Assembly: GCA_963565915.1 (NCBI GenBank)
Contig: OY751496.1
Coordinates: forward strand, 2,728,001-2,792,000
Source of the DNA: Entoloma clypeatum
Taxonomy: Eukaryota; Basidiomycota; Agaricomycetes; Agaricales; Entolomataceae
Reading direction: 5' to 3'
Length of the DNA: 64,000 nucleotides
Below, one piece after another: positions 11,447 to 22,867 of the stretch (the first letter of the stretch is position 1; each line of letters starts with the position of its first letter). A model generated the notes under the pieces. It ran no database searches, was not told where the DNA came from, and saw nothing but the letters and a program-made list of their open reading frames with translations. Both the position numbers and the translations under genes were made by a program.

Positions 11447-13440
11447 TTATGCAGACGAGATATATGGGAACATGTCTCTGGCTCTCACGGCTATGCTCTC
11501 ATTCAGATTCCCTGGGCGTGTCGGAATCCAAGCCATCACAGGATCCCAATCATCAGGCTCTCCATAATGTTTCCAGACGAGCTCTGGATCAAACCCCACA
11601 TCTCCTTCACGACCCAACAGGACCCGAAGACTGCCAAAGTAATTTTGGATAAAATTTGGCTCTTCGGGTTCCCATGTTTGAGTCGTTGAAGCAAAGTCGA
11701 CCAGGACGGCGTGGTCGAGCTTTGTTGTTGGATTGGTGTGGAGGAGAATTTGACCGTGATGCCAGTCGCGTTGGCTGACGTCGGCAACATCCAGGACGCG
11801 GACTGCGTGACGACAACTTTGAATCTGAAAGGGCATTTCGCTTGATTTGTTTTTGCTCGTCGCATCGATAATATCTGGTAGCCTTACCATCTCTATTTGC
11901 CTGCTAGGGCTCAACCCCCCTGTGAAATCGGAATCGAGCCCCCATCCTTCGATGTACTCCATGAGAAGGCCGTAGAGAACCGTTCCATCAGGTAGTATAA
12001 ACTCATGAAAAAAAAAGTGAGTAAAGTCATCTTCGAGGTGCCAGAGAAGCTGTATTTTACCTGGTGGATACCATAGAACCAAGGAATGACCGACCCTTGT
12101 GCCGGACGAAGCTTGTGGTAAGCGAGAGCTTCGTTGAGTGCGTGCATCTCAGCAATTACAACTGGATCAAACCACCGAGGTACGTCGAGCTCCTCGTCGT
12201 CTTCATTGGGACTTTGCAGTGACTGGAATCGGTCGTCGAACAGCTTGAGACAGAGAGACGGAGATGAGACAGGATTATCACCAATCGAGGTGATCTGGCA
12301 ACGATAAACCGTGCAGATACCGTACTTCGAGCCTTCCGCCAAGACATCTTGAATCTTAAGCCTGAACGATTTGCTCGACCTGAAAGATTCGGCGATTCCA
12401 GCAGACACGAGAGGTGATTCGCGTTGTATCGTCTTAAGATGTGCCGCTGTGTCTGTCGGAATTTCGGAGGCGTCGAATGAATAGGTGGGGCTCGGACGAT
12501 TTGGAAGTCGGATCTGCCCAACTTCGTCCGTCACGGCAGTGAGCGCGTCATTTGGGTGAGCAACGAGCTTGGAGTGTTTTTGTTGTACGTATTCATGCCA
12601 ACGGAAAAATTGGAGCGCTCTTGCGCGATCTCGAACCAATGTCGCGAGGTCAAAGTCGGAATGCTGGTGGTGAGTTGCGAATACCCGCTCATCTGCAAAC
12701 AAGGGTCGATTCGGATCTTGGGGAGGTCCCTCTGGAAGGATGAGGTCCTCGTCGATTTCGATATTGGGACTCGGAATGTTGATATAAAGTCCGGCAGGGA
12801 GCGCGTTGCGGAGATACGCGGTAGAAATGACTCTTAAGGCCAAAGCAGGCTGAGTCGTCGATATCCTTTCAAAAGTGGGTTCATGACGGCGCCATGAGGG
12901 AGTGAAAAAGACAGCGAGGTCCTTGAAGTTTGTTACGATGAGAGAAGGGGCCGATGGTTTGTATTCCAGAGCTTTGGAGAGAGCATATTCGACGCGGGCC
13001 GTGACTTTTCCCGTGGAATCGAATAAATCGTTGGGCTATCAAGTGTAGGGCGTTCAAAGTGCAAGCTTTAAAGGACAAAGTCACTCTGACCAGAGAAAGA
13101 ACTATTGGAGCTGTTATATTCCTGATTTTGAAGTCTTCAGCCATGAAGGTCGCCGCGTAGATGGCTACCGAATGTAAGATCTGATTAGAAAGGGGTGCGT
13201 GAGATGGACTCACATTCACCAAAGGCGAGGGGTATGCACTCCATAGGCGTCTTTAGCACGCTTGGAGAGTGTAATTGGTTGAAAAGCTCCGCTATAGGCT
13301 TTAGCAGCGCCGTCAAATATTCGCATGGCGAGAGACTACCGAAATAACGGCTAATGCGCTTTAAATAACCGAAGTAGTAGTCAGTGGGGGATCTACTAGT
13401 ACGCACTGGTGGGAAATAGATTCTTCGACCGGCCAGTCTA
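11447..13440 (-). CDS. Divergent protein-kinase-like protein (5' end unresolved)
   Basis: At least five exons join in frame. One contains SPTDYYFGYLKRISRYFG and a segment that continues through an intron into SIYAATFMAEDFKIRN. After another intron comes PNDLFDSTGKVTARVEYAL, continuous with a long exon ending in FYGIHQ. Two more introns, near 12010-12060 and 11825-11890, lead to the last exon ending at 11447. Kinase-like landmarks in order are SKYGICTVYRCQ, the lysine-containing CLKLFDDRFQ, a helix with EALAYHKL, LLMEYIEGWGL at the hinge, QRDWHHGQILLH where HRDxxxxN would be, and VLVDFAST in place of DFG. Catalytic residues are partly altered (N to Q, DFG to DFA), so activity is doubtful. Such kinase-fold proteins are common in Agaricomycetes. 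Further 5' exons may reach 13795. Confidence 0.65.
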
Positions 13441-13795
13441 TTTTTTGTTTATGAACAGAACGAAGGGTTCGCTGGAGCCGTAAAAGCACTGTGGTGAGTG
13501 TCTTGTCGTCATCCTTGGACTTTTTCCATCGTAGCGCCGATGATGACACAGCCCAACTTGAAGTTTGATGCGATAACGGCGAAGTTTGTTCTGGCCAGGG
13601 TGGTGGAGAGGGAGCAGCTTTGGAAAAGATTTGGTCAGGGTGTCTTAGAAACGTTGACCCGGACCACATTTGATATTGGATGGACGAAAGGGTTTTAAAA
13701 AGTCGAACACGGACCCTCAACGGTCGATTTAGCAGCTCGGCGTTGTTCTTTGGGGGAGTGGCCAGGTAAACTGCCGTTCCCTGTCTGCGATACAT

Positions 13796-14499
13796 ACTAG
13801 TGGCCTCATCGCCACCGCTGACTAGACTTTCCTTTTACATAAAGAAATTTTTAATTATTTATTTTCTGCATGTGCTCGATATACTCCGTTGTGGCGAGCA
13901 GAGAATGAAAGAGACTCCTAGCGTTGCTGTGGGGTACAGTCGCCGGTATAGTCAGTGAGTAGAATGGGGCCGTTGTCTCTCTTACAACTTTACAGCAAAT
14001 CCGCCATCACCGAGCCTTTTTTTTAAAACATAGAAACTTACGCTGAAAATACTAATGTCCCTAAACAGAATTGACTCCCAAACATATCTCCAGGCTGATA
14101 AAGATTCAAAGTGCTAGGAATGGAGGATTCTTCGTGGTACTATGAACACCAGTTAGTATGATCTTGGTTCCGTGCTCGGCGGATGGCTGAATCGGGAGTA
14201 TGTTATGTATATACTTTAAACCCGCAGCGGTCCCGAAGAGGAACATAGCGGAGCCTCATACGTACCACATATGTACGTTCACGACCTTGGGCCACGCCGA
14301 GTAGATAGTTACGCCAGCTCAGAATTAGTCGTTGGTGTCCGATCTTCAACTTCACAGAGGAAGAATACTTAACTGGTGTTCCTGGGTGGCGAAGCCGCTG
14401 ATCCGATGATTCCGGATACAGAGAAAGTGCTCCACTTCTATGTCAAAGTCATGACAGACCCTTGAAGCCGGCCTTAGCCAGCCTGCATGTCCTCTCACA
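13796..14499. other. Intergenic region, no gene seen
   Basis: A/T-rich around 13830-13870 and 14030; no sizeable open frame. It probably contains the divergent promoters of the kinase-like gene and the GT90 gene. Confidence 0.45.
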
Positions 14500-16618
14500 A
14501 TGCTTCTCTCACGATGTACAACGCCCCCGCTCGTTTTACTCTCCTCCGTAGCCGTCCTCGTCCTCTTTGGGTTTCTTAACAATGCCTTCTCCCTGTGGCG
14601 CGTTTCCCTTCCAGCATCCACCATCGTAGATGAATGGGATTCCCAGGCATGCAACATCAGCAACAACCAGGCCAATGCCACACGTGTGTTGAAGGAGCAT
14701 CGTTACAGGCGCGATGGTTTGCTGGAAGTCAATGTGGAGGGTCCCCATCCGATCTATCAGCTCACCGCTCGTGCTGAGGCGGCCTGGCGGAAGAAGTTGC
14801 AAGGGGCAAGCAAGACGCTTCCCGAGGCTGTCAGGGAATATAGGCGCAGGTACGGTCGGGCTCCGCCTTTAGGGTTTGATTCATGGTGAGCAGGGCTTTC
14901 ATAATCTATACTGTATGGTCAGCAGGTTCAATCATATCAGGTGGAATTACGTGACGGAACACAATGTTCAGCTCCCGGACGAGTATGACAGCATCTTCCA
15001 CGATTTAGAACCGTTCTGGGGTATCGAACCACGCGATTTGCTGATGATACGTGATGAGCTTGAATCGAAAAGGGATTCGTACACCATCGGGCGAATAAAT
15101 GGGACCACCATCGGTGTCGTAAATTACGCGTTCAAAGATGGGGACTACGATCGACTCATCAAAAGCTCATACAATGTGATTAACATACTTCGTGAGGTGG
15201 AGGAACACCTTCCCTCTTTCCGTGCCGTGCTCTCCCCACACGATGCACCCAACCTACTGTCCGACTATGGAGTCAAAGCCGCTGCTTTGGAGGCGGCTCG
15301 TACGCAGTCATGTCCGTTATTCCATCTTCTGGCGTTTTATTGCTATACTCATTTTGCGACTTGTAGACATCAAACGGGGCGCTCTTCCAAAGATCAACAA
15401 CATCGGCTGGGTCTCCGCCTGTCCACCCTCATCTCCCGCACGTCATACACCCATCGACCTCGACGCTCCGCCGCCCCGATCTTCCAAGAAGACATTCATC
15501 CACGACCACCAACTGTCCATGGACCCGTGCCTGCACCCCGAGCTCTTCTATCACCACGGCCAGTTCCTCTCATACCCGTTCGGACCCGCCCCGCAGCGCG
15601 AGATGATCCCTGGGTTCTCATTCTGCGCTACGACGCTGCACCACAACATCCGCATGCCCCACTCCTACGGGTGGCTCGAGGACATCCTCCCGCGCACGGA
15701 CGACCCGGAGTGGGACGACAAGCTTGACGAGCGGTTGGTTTGGCGCGGGAGCAATACGGGCATGTGGCACGCTGCGAACACGCGATGGAGGGCGTCGCAT
15801 CGGGATTTTACGGTCAGCTTTGCGAATGAATTGAATGGGACGACGAGGGTCCTGTTTCCGACTGAGTCTGAGAAAGAGCAGGTTGGGGAGCCGAGGGAGA
15901 TGAGAAATGCGAGGATGAATCCGGCGATGTTGGATGTGGCGTTTGCGGGGAAGCCGCTGGGGTGTGAGGAGAAGACGTGTGAACTGCTGGAGAGGGTGTT
16001 TACGTGGAAGCAAAGGCAGAGTGTTCGGGAGGCGGGAAATTATAAGTATGTTTTGGATGTGGGTCTTCTGTTGGGGTTTATCCGGGAAATGCCTCTGTTC
16101 TGATTGTTATTTTTTTTGTCCTAAGATTGACGGGAACGGCTGGTCTGGACGATTCAAGCGTCTCATCACGTCTAATGCGTTGGTCTTCAAGGCGACGATA
16201 TACCCGGAATGGTGAGCTCGTTTTTTGACGGGAATTATCAACTCTCCTCTGATTTCACCACCCTGAATGACAGGTTCATGGACAGAATAGCTCCCTGGGT
16301 ACATTACGTGCCCGTTCAACTGGATATGTCTGATCTACACGATGCCCTCATCTTCTTCCGCGGGGACGGAAACGGAGAAAAGGCCCATGAAGATATGGCA
16401 CGCAAGATTGCGGTGGCGGGCCGGCAGTGGAGTAAGGAGTTTTGGAGGACGGAGGATCTTGTCGCGTTTTGGTTCCGGTGAGGAGCAGAGTTGCGAACAT
16501 TTCAGTGTAAGGAGCATTGCTAATGAAGGCTGTTTTTGATAGGTTGATGCTGGAGTATGCCCGGCTGACGAGTCTTGATCGGCGAGCGATGTCGTTTGTG
16601 TTGGAGGGTTCGGATTGA
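14500..16618 (+). CDS. GT90 family (CAP10-like) glycosyltransferase
   Basis: Type II Golgi-type glycosyltransferase of family GT90, related to Cryptococcus CAP10/CAP64-type and Rumi-like enzymes acting on glycans or capsule-like polysaccharides. The ATG at 14500 gives a signal anchor (LLSSVAVLVLFGFLNNAFS). Introns near 14884-14938, 15311-15366, 16051-16125, 16212-16271 and 16481-16543 all join in frame. Typical segments follow: WNYVTEHNVQLPDEYDSI, then GVVNYAFKDGDYDRLI, the catalytic-region signatures KTFIHDHQLSMDPC and LDERLVWRGSNTGMW, and near the end KYVLDIDGNGWSGRFKRL, then ATIYPEW, WVHYVPVQLDMSDLHDAL and FWRTEDLVAFWFR. The final residues RRAMSFVLEGSD close the protein at 16618. Length, about 580 residues, and motif order match the family. 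Exact donor and acceptor sugars cannot be told from the sequence. Confidence 0.88.
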
Positions 16619-16913
16619 TATGTATTTCTGTTGTTCTATTGCGCTTTTTTTTGTATTGTACTGTATTGCATCTTTATGGGCTGGCCTCTGTGTGTATCCT
16701 GGCCATGACATATCAGTATTCTTATCAGCCTGAGTATTCTTATCAGTGGCTTTAGTGCGGCTTCTCCTGGTGCCGTTCTGGTTGATGACAGTTGCATGAA
16801 GGTCCGCGACCCCGTGGTCTCCTGATCTCAACTTGGAACGAAATGGGACATACCCTCTTTATTTTATATCAACCACCATCTAATCAGCCGCCGCCAATCA
16901 TTCCACCAACTAC

Positions 16914-17797
16914 ATGTCCCGGAGACAAGAAAGGCTTGCCTTCGCGCCCCCTCCATGGCTGAATGAACCTGGTATGTAAGAATGCCTCACACGTGCGACC
17001 AAGTGCGGTTTCATCCTCGGACCTAGGAAACCTTTACAGTGGGGAAGGCAGCGAAGCTGATCCGTCAGGATAAGCGAACCCCATCTCTCAGAAGGACGAC
17101 CAACTTGAAGTTACTACTCCCCATGCCCGCCGATTTTGACACACTGCGCTCAGGATGGCAGTCCTTGCTCGATGCTGGGGCCTCTTCGGTCTTCTTGGTG
17201 TCTTGCCTGGGCTTTGCCCTGTCGTTCTTCCTGCTGAGATCATGGTACGCAACGGCGAAACAGGGCTCGTGGATCATCTCGACGGTGGCGAGTGCGATTA
17301 TGAGTCTCGCGAGTGTGCCGTTCTTGTGGGATTTTTTGGCGGGTGGGGAGGGTGTGCGCGGTGTCACGGCTCGGCGTGGGTTTGCGGTTGGGGTGAATAG
17401 GTTTTTCTAGGCTTATCTTGTTGTGTGAGTGGGGGGCTTCATCGGCGACAGAATTTTCTGCTTCCAACGTCAGGATTTTTTTTTTTGGGGCTGATGGGGT
17501 TGACAGAGATTTGATGATGGGAGTGGCGTTCTACCGATGCCAAGTATCTATGTTGGGGTGGAGCCACCATCCGGTGTATATCCTGATCGTCGAGCTCATG
17601 CTTCGGCGCTCGTGGGCTCATATGGTTTGTTTGTGCGCGGCGATGGAGGTATGGCTTATCGATCTCCTAAGTTCGAATTGCTGACTTGAGAGCGCTACTA
17701 GTTGCCAACTTTTATTCTGGGTATATCGACGCTGCATCCTCGGCTGCGGAACAACGTGCTGTTCGCAGCGGCTTTCTTCGCAACGAGGGAGCATTCC
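16914..17797 (+). pseudogene. TLC-domain membrane protein, nonsense-mutated and truncated
   Basis: A gene for a multi-pass TLC-domain (TRAM/LAG1/CLN8-like) membrane protein. Exon 1 starts at the ATG at 16914 (MSRRQERLAFAPPPWLNEP). After an intron the frame runs through VFLVSCLGFALSFFLLRSW and ASAIMSLASVPFLWDFLA. Then comes RFF-stop-AYLVV: a TAG at 17408-17410 sits where I expect a Gln codon, one C-to-T change away. The frame continues through an intron into DLMMGVAFYRCQV, HHPVYILIVELMLRRSWAH and LPTFILGISTLHPRLRNN. After FFATR, at about 17788, homology stops abruptly and the DNA becomes the truncated MFS paralog in the opposite orientation. The internal stop plus loss of the C-terminal membrane segments makes it non-functional. 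The TLC call is from the motif pattern and is fairly secure. Confidence 0.7.
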
Positions 17798-19071
17798 AAG
17801 ACGTAAAGCACTTACGACCGTCCTCCTTTGCCTTCAAACACAGTGTACACTCGCGCCGACTGCCCTTTTTCATGATCCAAACTCTTCCGTTTTTTCTCTG
17901 CTTTGCGCTCCAGGAGCACGGGCGCATAGGCTTTACGTCGGTAATCATTTCATGAGATATGACACGGAAAAGAGAAGACGCACTCTCTTGGAGAAAGAAG
18001 AGGCCGAAAATTTGGACGGCTACATCCAAGATGCTTGTTGACCAAAACTAGGCAGGTCTGTCACCTTGAACTATTTATCAGAACACACACAATAACGTAC
18101 AACCCAGCGCCATGTTGACTTTTCGGCTATCCTAAGATAATGTTAGTAGTAGATAAAAACGCCCGAACGTTAAAAAATATGTACCAAGCGCCGCAAAATG
18201 GCCCGAGGACAGGCCCGAGCGAAGGTGCAAGAGAATAAACAGCGATGGCTTTACCTCTCTCCTCGGGATGCCAGACGTCTCCTATGACGCCTCCTCCGAT
18301 CTATGATATCCCTAAGATGGACAGTATGTGTAAGGAATTATCAAGGGAACGCACAGATAATGGAGCACCTCCGCCAAGTCCAGCAAGCAGGCGGAAGGCG
18401 ATGAATTGACTCTCGGTTTGCGCAAACCCACATAAAAAATTCCATACTGAAAGGGCATTTGAGTCTAATCACGACGGAGGAAGCAGGCAACCTACAAAGA
18501 TAGAATAAATTGGAGACTTGCAATACACGCGATCTTCCGAAGATTTCACTCAGTGGTCCCTGAACCTGGAAAAACGGCGACTGTCTATTCAGAGGATCAT
18601 AATCCATCGTCAGGACTTACAAGAGGTCCAAAGCCTATGTACGTTGTCGGTGGCATGGCTCAGTACTACGATCATATTTCGTTCAGGAACAAAACTGACC
18701 GAATCCCAAGATGAAGATGGACGTCATCATAGCGATAACCACCTCACTTGTAACTCCAAAGTCCGATGCCACCTGGGCTGTCGCTGGTGCAATCATAGAA
18801 GACGACACGGGGGAAACGAAGGTGAAGAAGGAGACGACCAAGGTGGCCGCCCACTTCTGTCGGAACGGCCAACTGTGTATACATCAGCGTAATGCAAATA
18901 TATCCATGACCGTGACGAAAGTCACTTTTTTGGATTGTGGGGATCTCGAGGTCCGTCCCAGTCTATGATGATGTCGTTGGGCGCTAAATTCGTTTGCAGC
19001 GGACGTTCGAATGTATCCTCCAATGTGATTGATGTAGGGCTGGGAGTGTGACGATCGCTTCCATGAGACAT
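17798..19071 (-). pseudogene. 5'-partial MFS transporter paralog (C-terminal half missing)
   Basis: This is the first part of a DHA1-type MFS transporter, closely related to the gene at 34393-43046. From the ATG at 19071 (MSHGSDRHTPSPTSITLED) exons encode NDIIIDWDGPRDPHNPKK, then WPFRQKWAATLVVSFFTF, FGPLVQGPLSEIFGRSRV (after two short introns), FIAFRLLAGLGGGAPLS, GGGVIGDVWHPEERGKAI, AVYSLAPSLGPVLGPF and LLERKAEKKRKSLDHEKG. All intron positions match the complete gene, and no stop was seen. After the exon ending GGRS (donor at 17815) homology is lost within about 15-25 bp, at the junction with the TLC pseudogene. About the last six membrane helices are missing. The stretch at 18227-18240 corresponds exactly to the point where Plavaka copy 2 entered the complete gene, but here it is uninterrupted. 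Confidence 0.75.
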
Positions 19072-19978
19072 GGTGGGAGAAATCCGGACCAGGGGAATCT
19101 ACCTGAGCTGTCGGCGTCAAGGGCAACATCAACTTTGTTAAATAGCTGGATGACTTGTAGAAGACAGCCGGTATTCGTGGCGTTCCATGGAGCATCCTCT
19201 TGGTGGATGCCATGATGCCGATAGCGCGCTATAGACGCCAAATTAGTTGAGCCAAATTGTTGATGGCACGAGGGTATCCTGAAGTCATTCAGTGTACACT
19301 GGACGTAGGAAGGGAACAATCGATTGCTTCACCCGAGAAGCTCGACGTGTTCGCAGCAGGGTGATTTCGGTGGCATGCCTTGAGGTGGAGGTGAGATGGG
19401 GACCCTTTCTAGCAAGTATAGAATATAGGCTTGCCATGGACTGTCGGGACCTTGAATTGACGGAATATGTAGCCGAAGTTATTTGCAAGCTGATCGAAGC
19501 TCTCGACGATCCTATGATCTACATAATCCAGACGCCAGGCCCTTCGTTAGATCAAATATTGCTGCTGCTGTAGACTGCGTCCTGTTGTCTACCTCCGAGT
19601 TACTAGCTCATCGAATAAGTATAGTATACTTATTCGATGAGCTTGCTTTAACCCTTGCAAAGGCCCGTCCCCGCACGGCCTAAACCTCGCACAGCGATAA
19701 TCACAGAGTGAATACAAGGTGTTCGTCGCCGTAATTGAAAATGTTGCAGAGACATAGGAGAACGCGGCTGAACTGGAAAAAAATGCCGCTGTTCGGGGTA
19801 ATCCTGTTTTTTGGGAGGAAAATAATGACGTTCATAGATTTTCTGTACTGGTAGAAAGGGAACTAACTAGTCGGAAGGCTTGGGAAGTTTTCCCACATCG
19901 GAGCGTCAAGGAAGAGGGGGCTCGGCGGAGAGACAAACTTAATATTAATGTTTATCCGGTAATATTGGTCACCTGATG
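19072..19978. other. Region between MFS paralog and Plavaka copy 1
   Basis: Short ORFs on both strands (for example plus 19292-19573) show no recognisable domain. The region contains a perfect 39-nt palindrome (listed separately) and A/T-rich DNA up to the transposon end. Confidence 0.4.
19605..19643. repeat. Perfect inverted repeat, 19-bp arms, 1-nt spacer
   Basis: The arm AGCTCATCGAATAAGTATA is followed by a single G and then its exact reverse complement. No transposase or TIR context is visible on either side. The stem could be a hairpin-forming remnant of a small foldback element or a terminator-like structure. Confidence 0.9.
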
Positions 19979-20343
19979 CATCAGGAAAACCCCCAATACG
20001 CAAATGGACCTGATTGAGCAAAATAGTGTCCCAGTAGAATGAAATTGAGCTAAATTTGGCATATTGATCAATATTGGCACAAAGTGGTCCGTTGAGTCAG
20101 ATGAAAAGTCGCAATGATGACAGCTGGTCATTCAAATGATGAGAGACGGACATTGAGCTCAACCTTGTCCATTTTGGAACTTATGAGCACTCATGAGAAA
20201 CAGCTGAGACAGTCATAATATGGCTCAATTGGAGCATTTCGCATTCATTTTAACGAAAGATGTTCAAACTTTAATCCAATTGAACATTTAACAAGGACAA
20301 ATGTGATGTAAACGAGCGGTGTTGAAAAGAATAATCGAGCTAA

Positions 20344-22556
20344 TCAAACTTCCATTCCCTCCAGATCCAGGATGGCCATGGAGTTGTTGGCAACAGCGAG
20401 GGCCGAATGCGATTGTGAAGCACTTGACATCAATCAGTTTGCGTAACCACCATGAAATTGGTCAGCACTCACTTGACTTCCTTGTAAATGTTCGCCAAAA
20501 GGCGGTGGTAGGCAGGTAGATTGTCACGACGGATATTGTTGAGGAAGAGCAGATGACCATGGTAGACATCCTCGTTCGCCTCGGAATTGAACTCAGTCCT
20601 CCTTAGAAACCCCCCACTCCAGTCTTGAAGAGACGCATGGACCTAAAAAAAAATGAGACAGAAGTAACAAAGGATAGTCTAGAAGGCTAACAGCAGTCGC
20701 AATCATGCACACCATTGTGGCAGGCACTTCTAGTTCTGAGCGTTGAGGGTCAGCATCTGTCATGCTCGAGGTAAAGCGGTGTGAGTGTCGATCGGCCATG
20801 GAGCCCCGCGAGCCTGAGAAATAATAATCTCTGATGCTTGAAATGATGACTGCATGGTTGAATGGTCGCGTTCGACGTATCAAACCAGTCTGAGATAGTA
20901 TTAATATAATGAAGAAAGGATGCCAAAATTACTTGCCTCCGTACGCGGGTAAATATAGTCACCCGTCGTCAAAAGCTTCTTGACCTGTTCTTTACAGTCT
21001 GTGATATTACCAGAGAGCTGAAATGAAAGCTCGATTTTCGGAGTGGTAATCTTCTTTGCACCGCACCGGACATTTGAAATACGTGTTGCCAGCTAGAAAA
21101 AAACATCAGGAGAGCAGAACTTTTTTAAAATCCAACACTTACTAAACGTGAAACAAATCGCAGTAATCTCTTGTCCGTGTTGAGACGATGAGAGAGCTCC
21201 TTGAATGTCATATCCGTCGCGAGGCTGGTAAGTATATCCCGATAATACTCGTCTGCAAGAGCTGTTGCTGGATAGGCATCGCTGAATAATGCATCGCCTG
21301 TGACATGACGGATGGCAGCTTTGATGAGTGCCTGGACTTGTGGTGGCTGAGAGTTGAGCGAAATATTACGGGCACCCGGCTGAGGAGGCACATAGCTTGC
21401 CTCTTCAGGCCAGTGGGTACCACAATCCTCCGTGTCTGAGGCGTTACCATTGGGACCTGTATCTTCAGCCCCCTCTTCCTTGCAAGCTGCCCATTTTGGA
21501 ACCTCATTCATACGCGCTAATGCACGTTGCAATCGGACCTGGTGCTAATGATCAATGACATTGAAGGATTGGAGAGACGTTCCATACCTGTTTCATGACA
21601 TACTCTGGTTCATCGTCCAGCTCGTCGAATGCTGGCGGATATTCACCGTTCGGGTAGACATCCTCCTCCTCTGATTCGGAGGCATGTGGGTCTTCCTCGT
21701 CATCAATGGTAGAGGCCTTGGTCTTGGCTGAAGCGTTGGAGCCCCAATGGGGACGCTGTAACCATGTCAGTACGTTGCGTGAGAAAACATTTTCAGCATG
21801 CATTACTTCGGCAGCCAGCTTTTTTCTCAGAGCGGCATGATCAAGGCCATCAAGGTCATCGTCAGGCTCGTCAGACTGGTCAGCATCAGAGACCTCAGCT
21901 TGGGGATCGGAGTCATCGCCAGACTCATCGCCATTGTTGGGCTCGTGTTTCTTCTGTTGATGGTCTGAGGGATTGCTGGCAGCCATGCAGGTGTCCTCGT
22001 CATCAGAGTTAATAATAGCAGGAGCTTTGCGCGATAGCTTCGGAGCAGATACTGAGCAAGATAGGCCTTTAGTAAAATTGAATTTCTGCTTCGATGTCAA
22101 GGAAATGACACACCATTTGCATTCAAGTTCAACTTGGTGGAAATAGGTCTGCGGCCCGACGATTTCATAGCAGCTGCGTAAAAGATTGAGTGTCGTTATG
22201 AGAAAGCTCATTGGGCTGAGGAGATGTACCTTGCTTCTTCGCCGCTGGCAGAACTTGAGATGGAGATGCAGCACGTTTTCGAGCTCCCTTTGGTGCAGCT
22301 CCTTGGGCTATCTACAGGTTAAATGACGCCAAATATGAGTAGCAGTACGTACTACTAGCAACTTGGCGTGCTTTTTGTTTAGCTTGGCGGCCACCTGCTA
22401 AGGGTGTGAGCAATGGGTTTTCATCTCGAGAGTTGGCGGCATACCTGGTGGGGGGTCTGCCGAGACATTTGTGGTTGGTGGTTGAACATTTTCTTTACCC
22501 ATGTTGCGGTTAGCAGCGCGTTCCATGCGAGACTTGATGGCACCTGTCTTGGGCAT
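20344..22556 (-). CDS. DUF6532 protein carried by Plavaka copy 1
   Basis: A multi-exon gene transcribed away from the transposase. It starts at the ATG at 22556 (MPKTGAIKSRMERAANRN, then GKENVQPP) and stops at 20344-20346. Short 5' exons encode basic patches that look like nuclear localisation signals (GRQAKQKARQ, PKGARKRAASPSQ). A very acidic middle follows (DGLDHAALRKKLAAEV flanked by D/E runs). The C-terminal half is the DUF6532 domain, pieced from exons reading AIRHVTGDALFSDAYPAT, then LATRISNVRCGAKKITTP, then RPFNHAVIISSIRDYYF, VPATMVCMIATA, VHASLQDWSGGFLRRTE and NEDVYHGHLLFLNNI. A small last exon reads SHSALAVANNSMAILDLE. Eight introns or so, including one possible GC donor (GCAAGT), all join in frame. 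DUF6532 is a large Agaricomycete family of unknown function. Its placement here suggests an accessory role in transposition or regulation; that is inference. Confidence 0.8.
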
Positions 22557-22867
22557 TGTCTTTAAAAGAGGGCAAGGTTAGATGTTGAATGGAGAGGGAA
22601 AGAGTAAGAAGTTGGATGAAACAAGAGGATGTTTGGGTTTGAGAAGAATAAGGAGTGGTCCAAAATAATAACAGAGGACCAGCCTACTGTCAGTTTGAAA
22701 CAACGGTCAACGTCTTAGAGGTGGGGGAAGTGAGGAATGAGGGTTCCGTTGGAAAGCGACCAAGATATAATAAGTAAGAAAAACAGGCAACATGTTGCAT
22801 GACAACACGCAGTCCTCAAATCATCTGATTCTGAATGAAACGAGATCCATATTCTTAAAAGTTCACC
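22557..22867. promoter_or_regulatory. Shared divergent promoter region of Plavaka copy 1
   Basis: The 311-bp gap separates the start codons of the two outward-transcribed transposon genes, so it must supply both promoters. It includes AT-rich stretches such as GATATAATAAG near 22766. No TATA box can be assigned with certainty. Confidence 0.5.
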
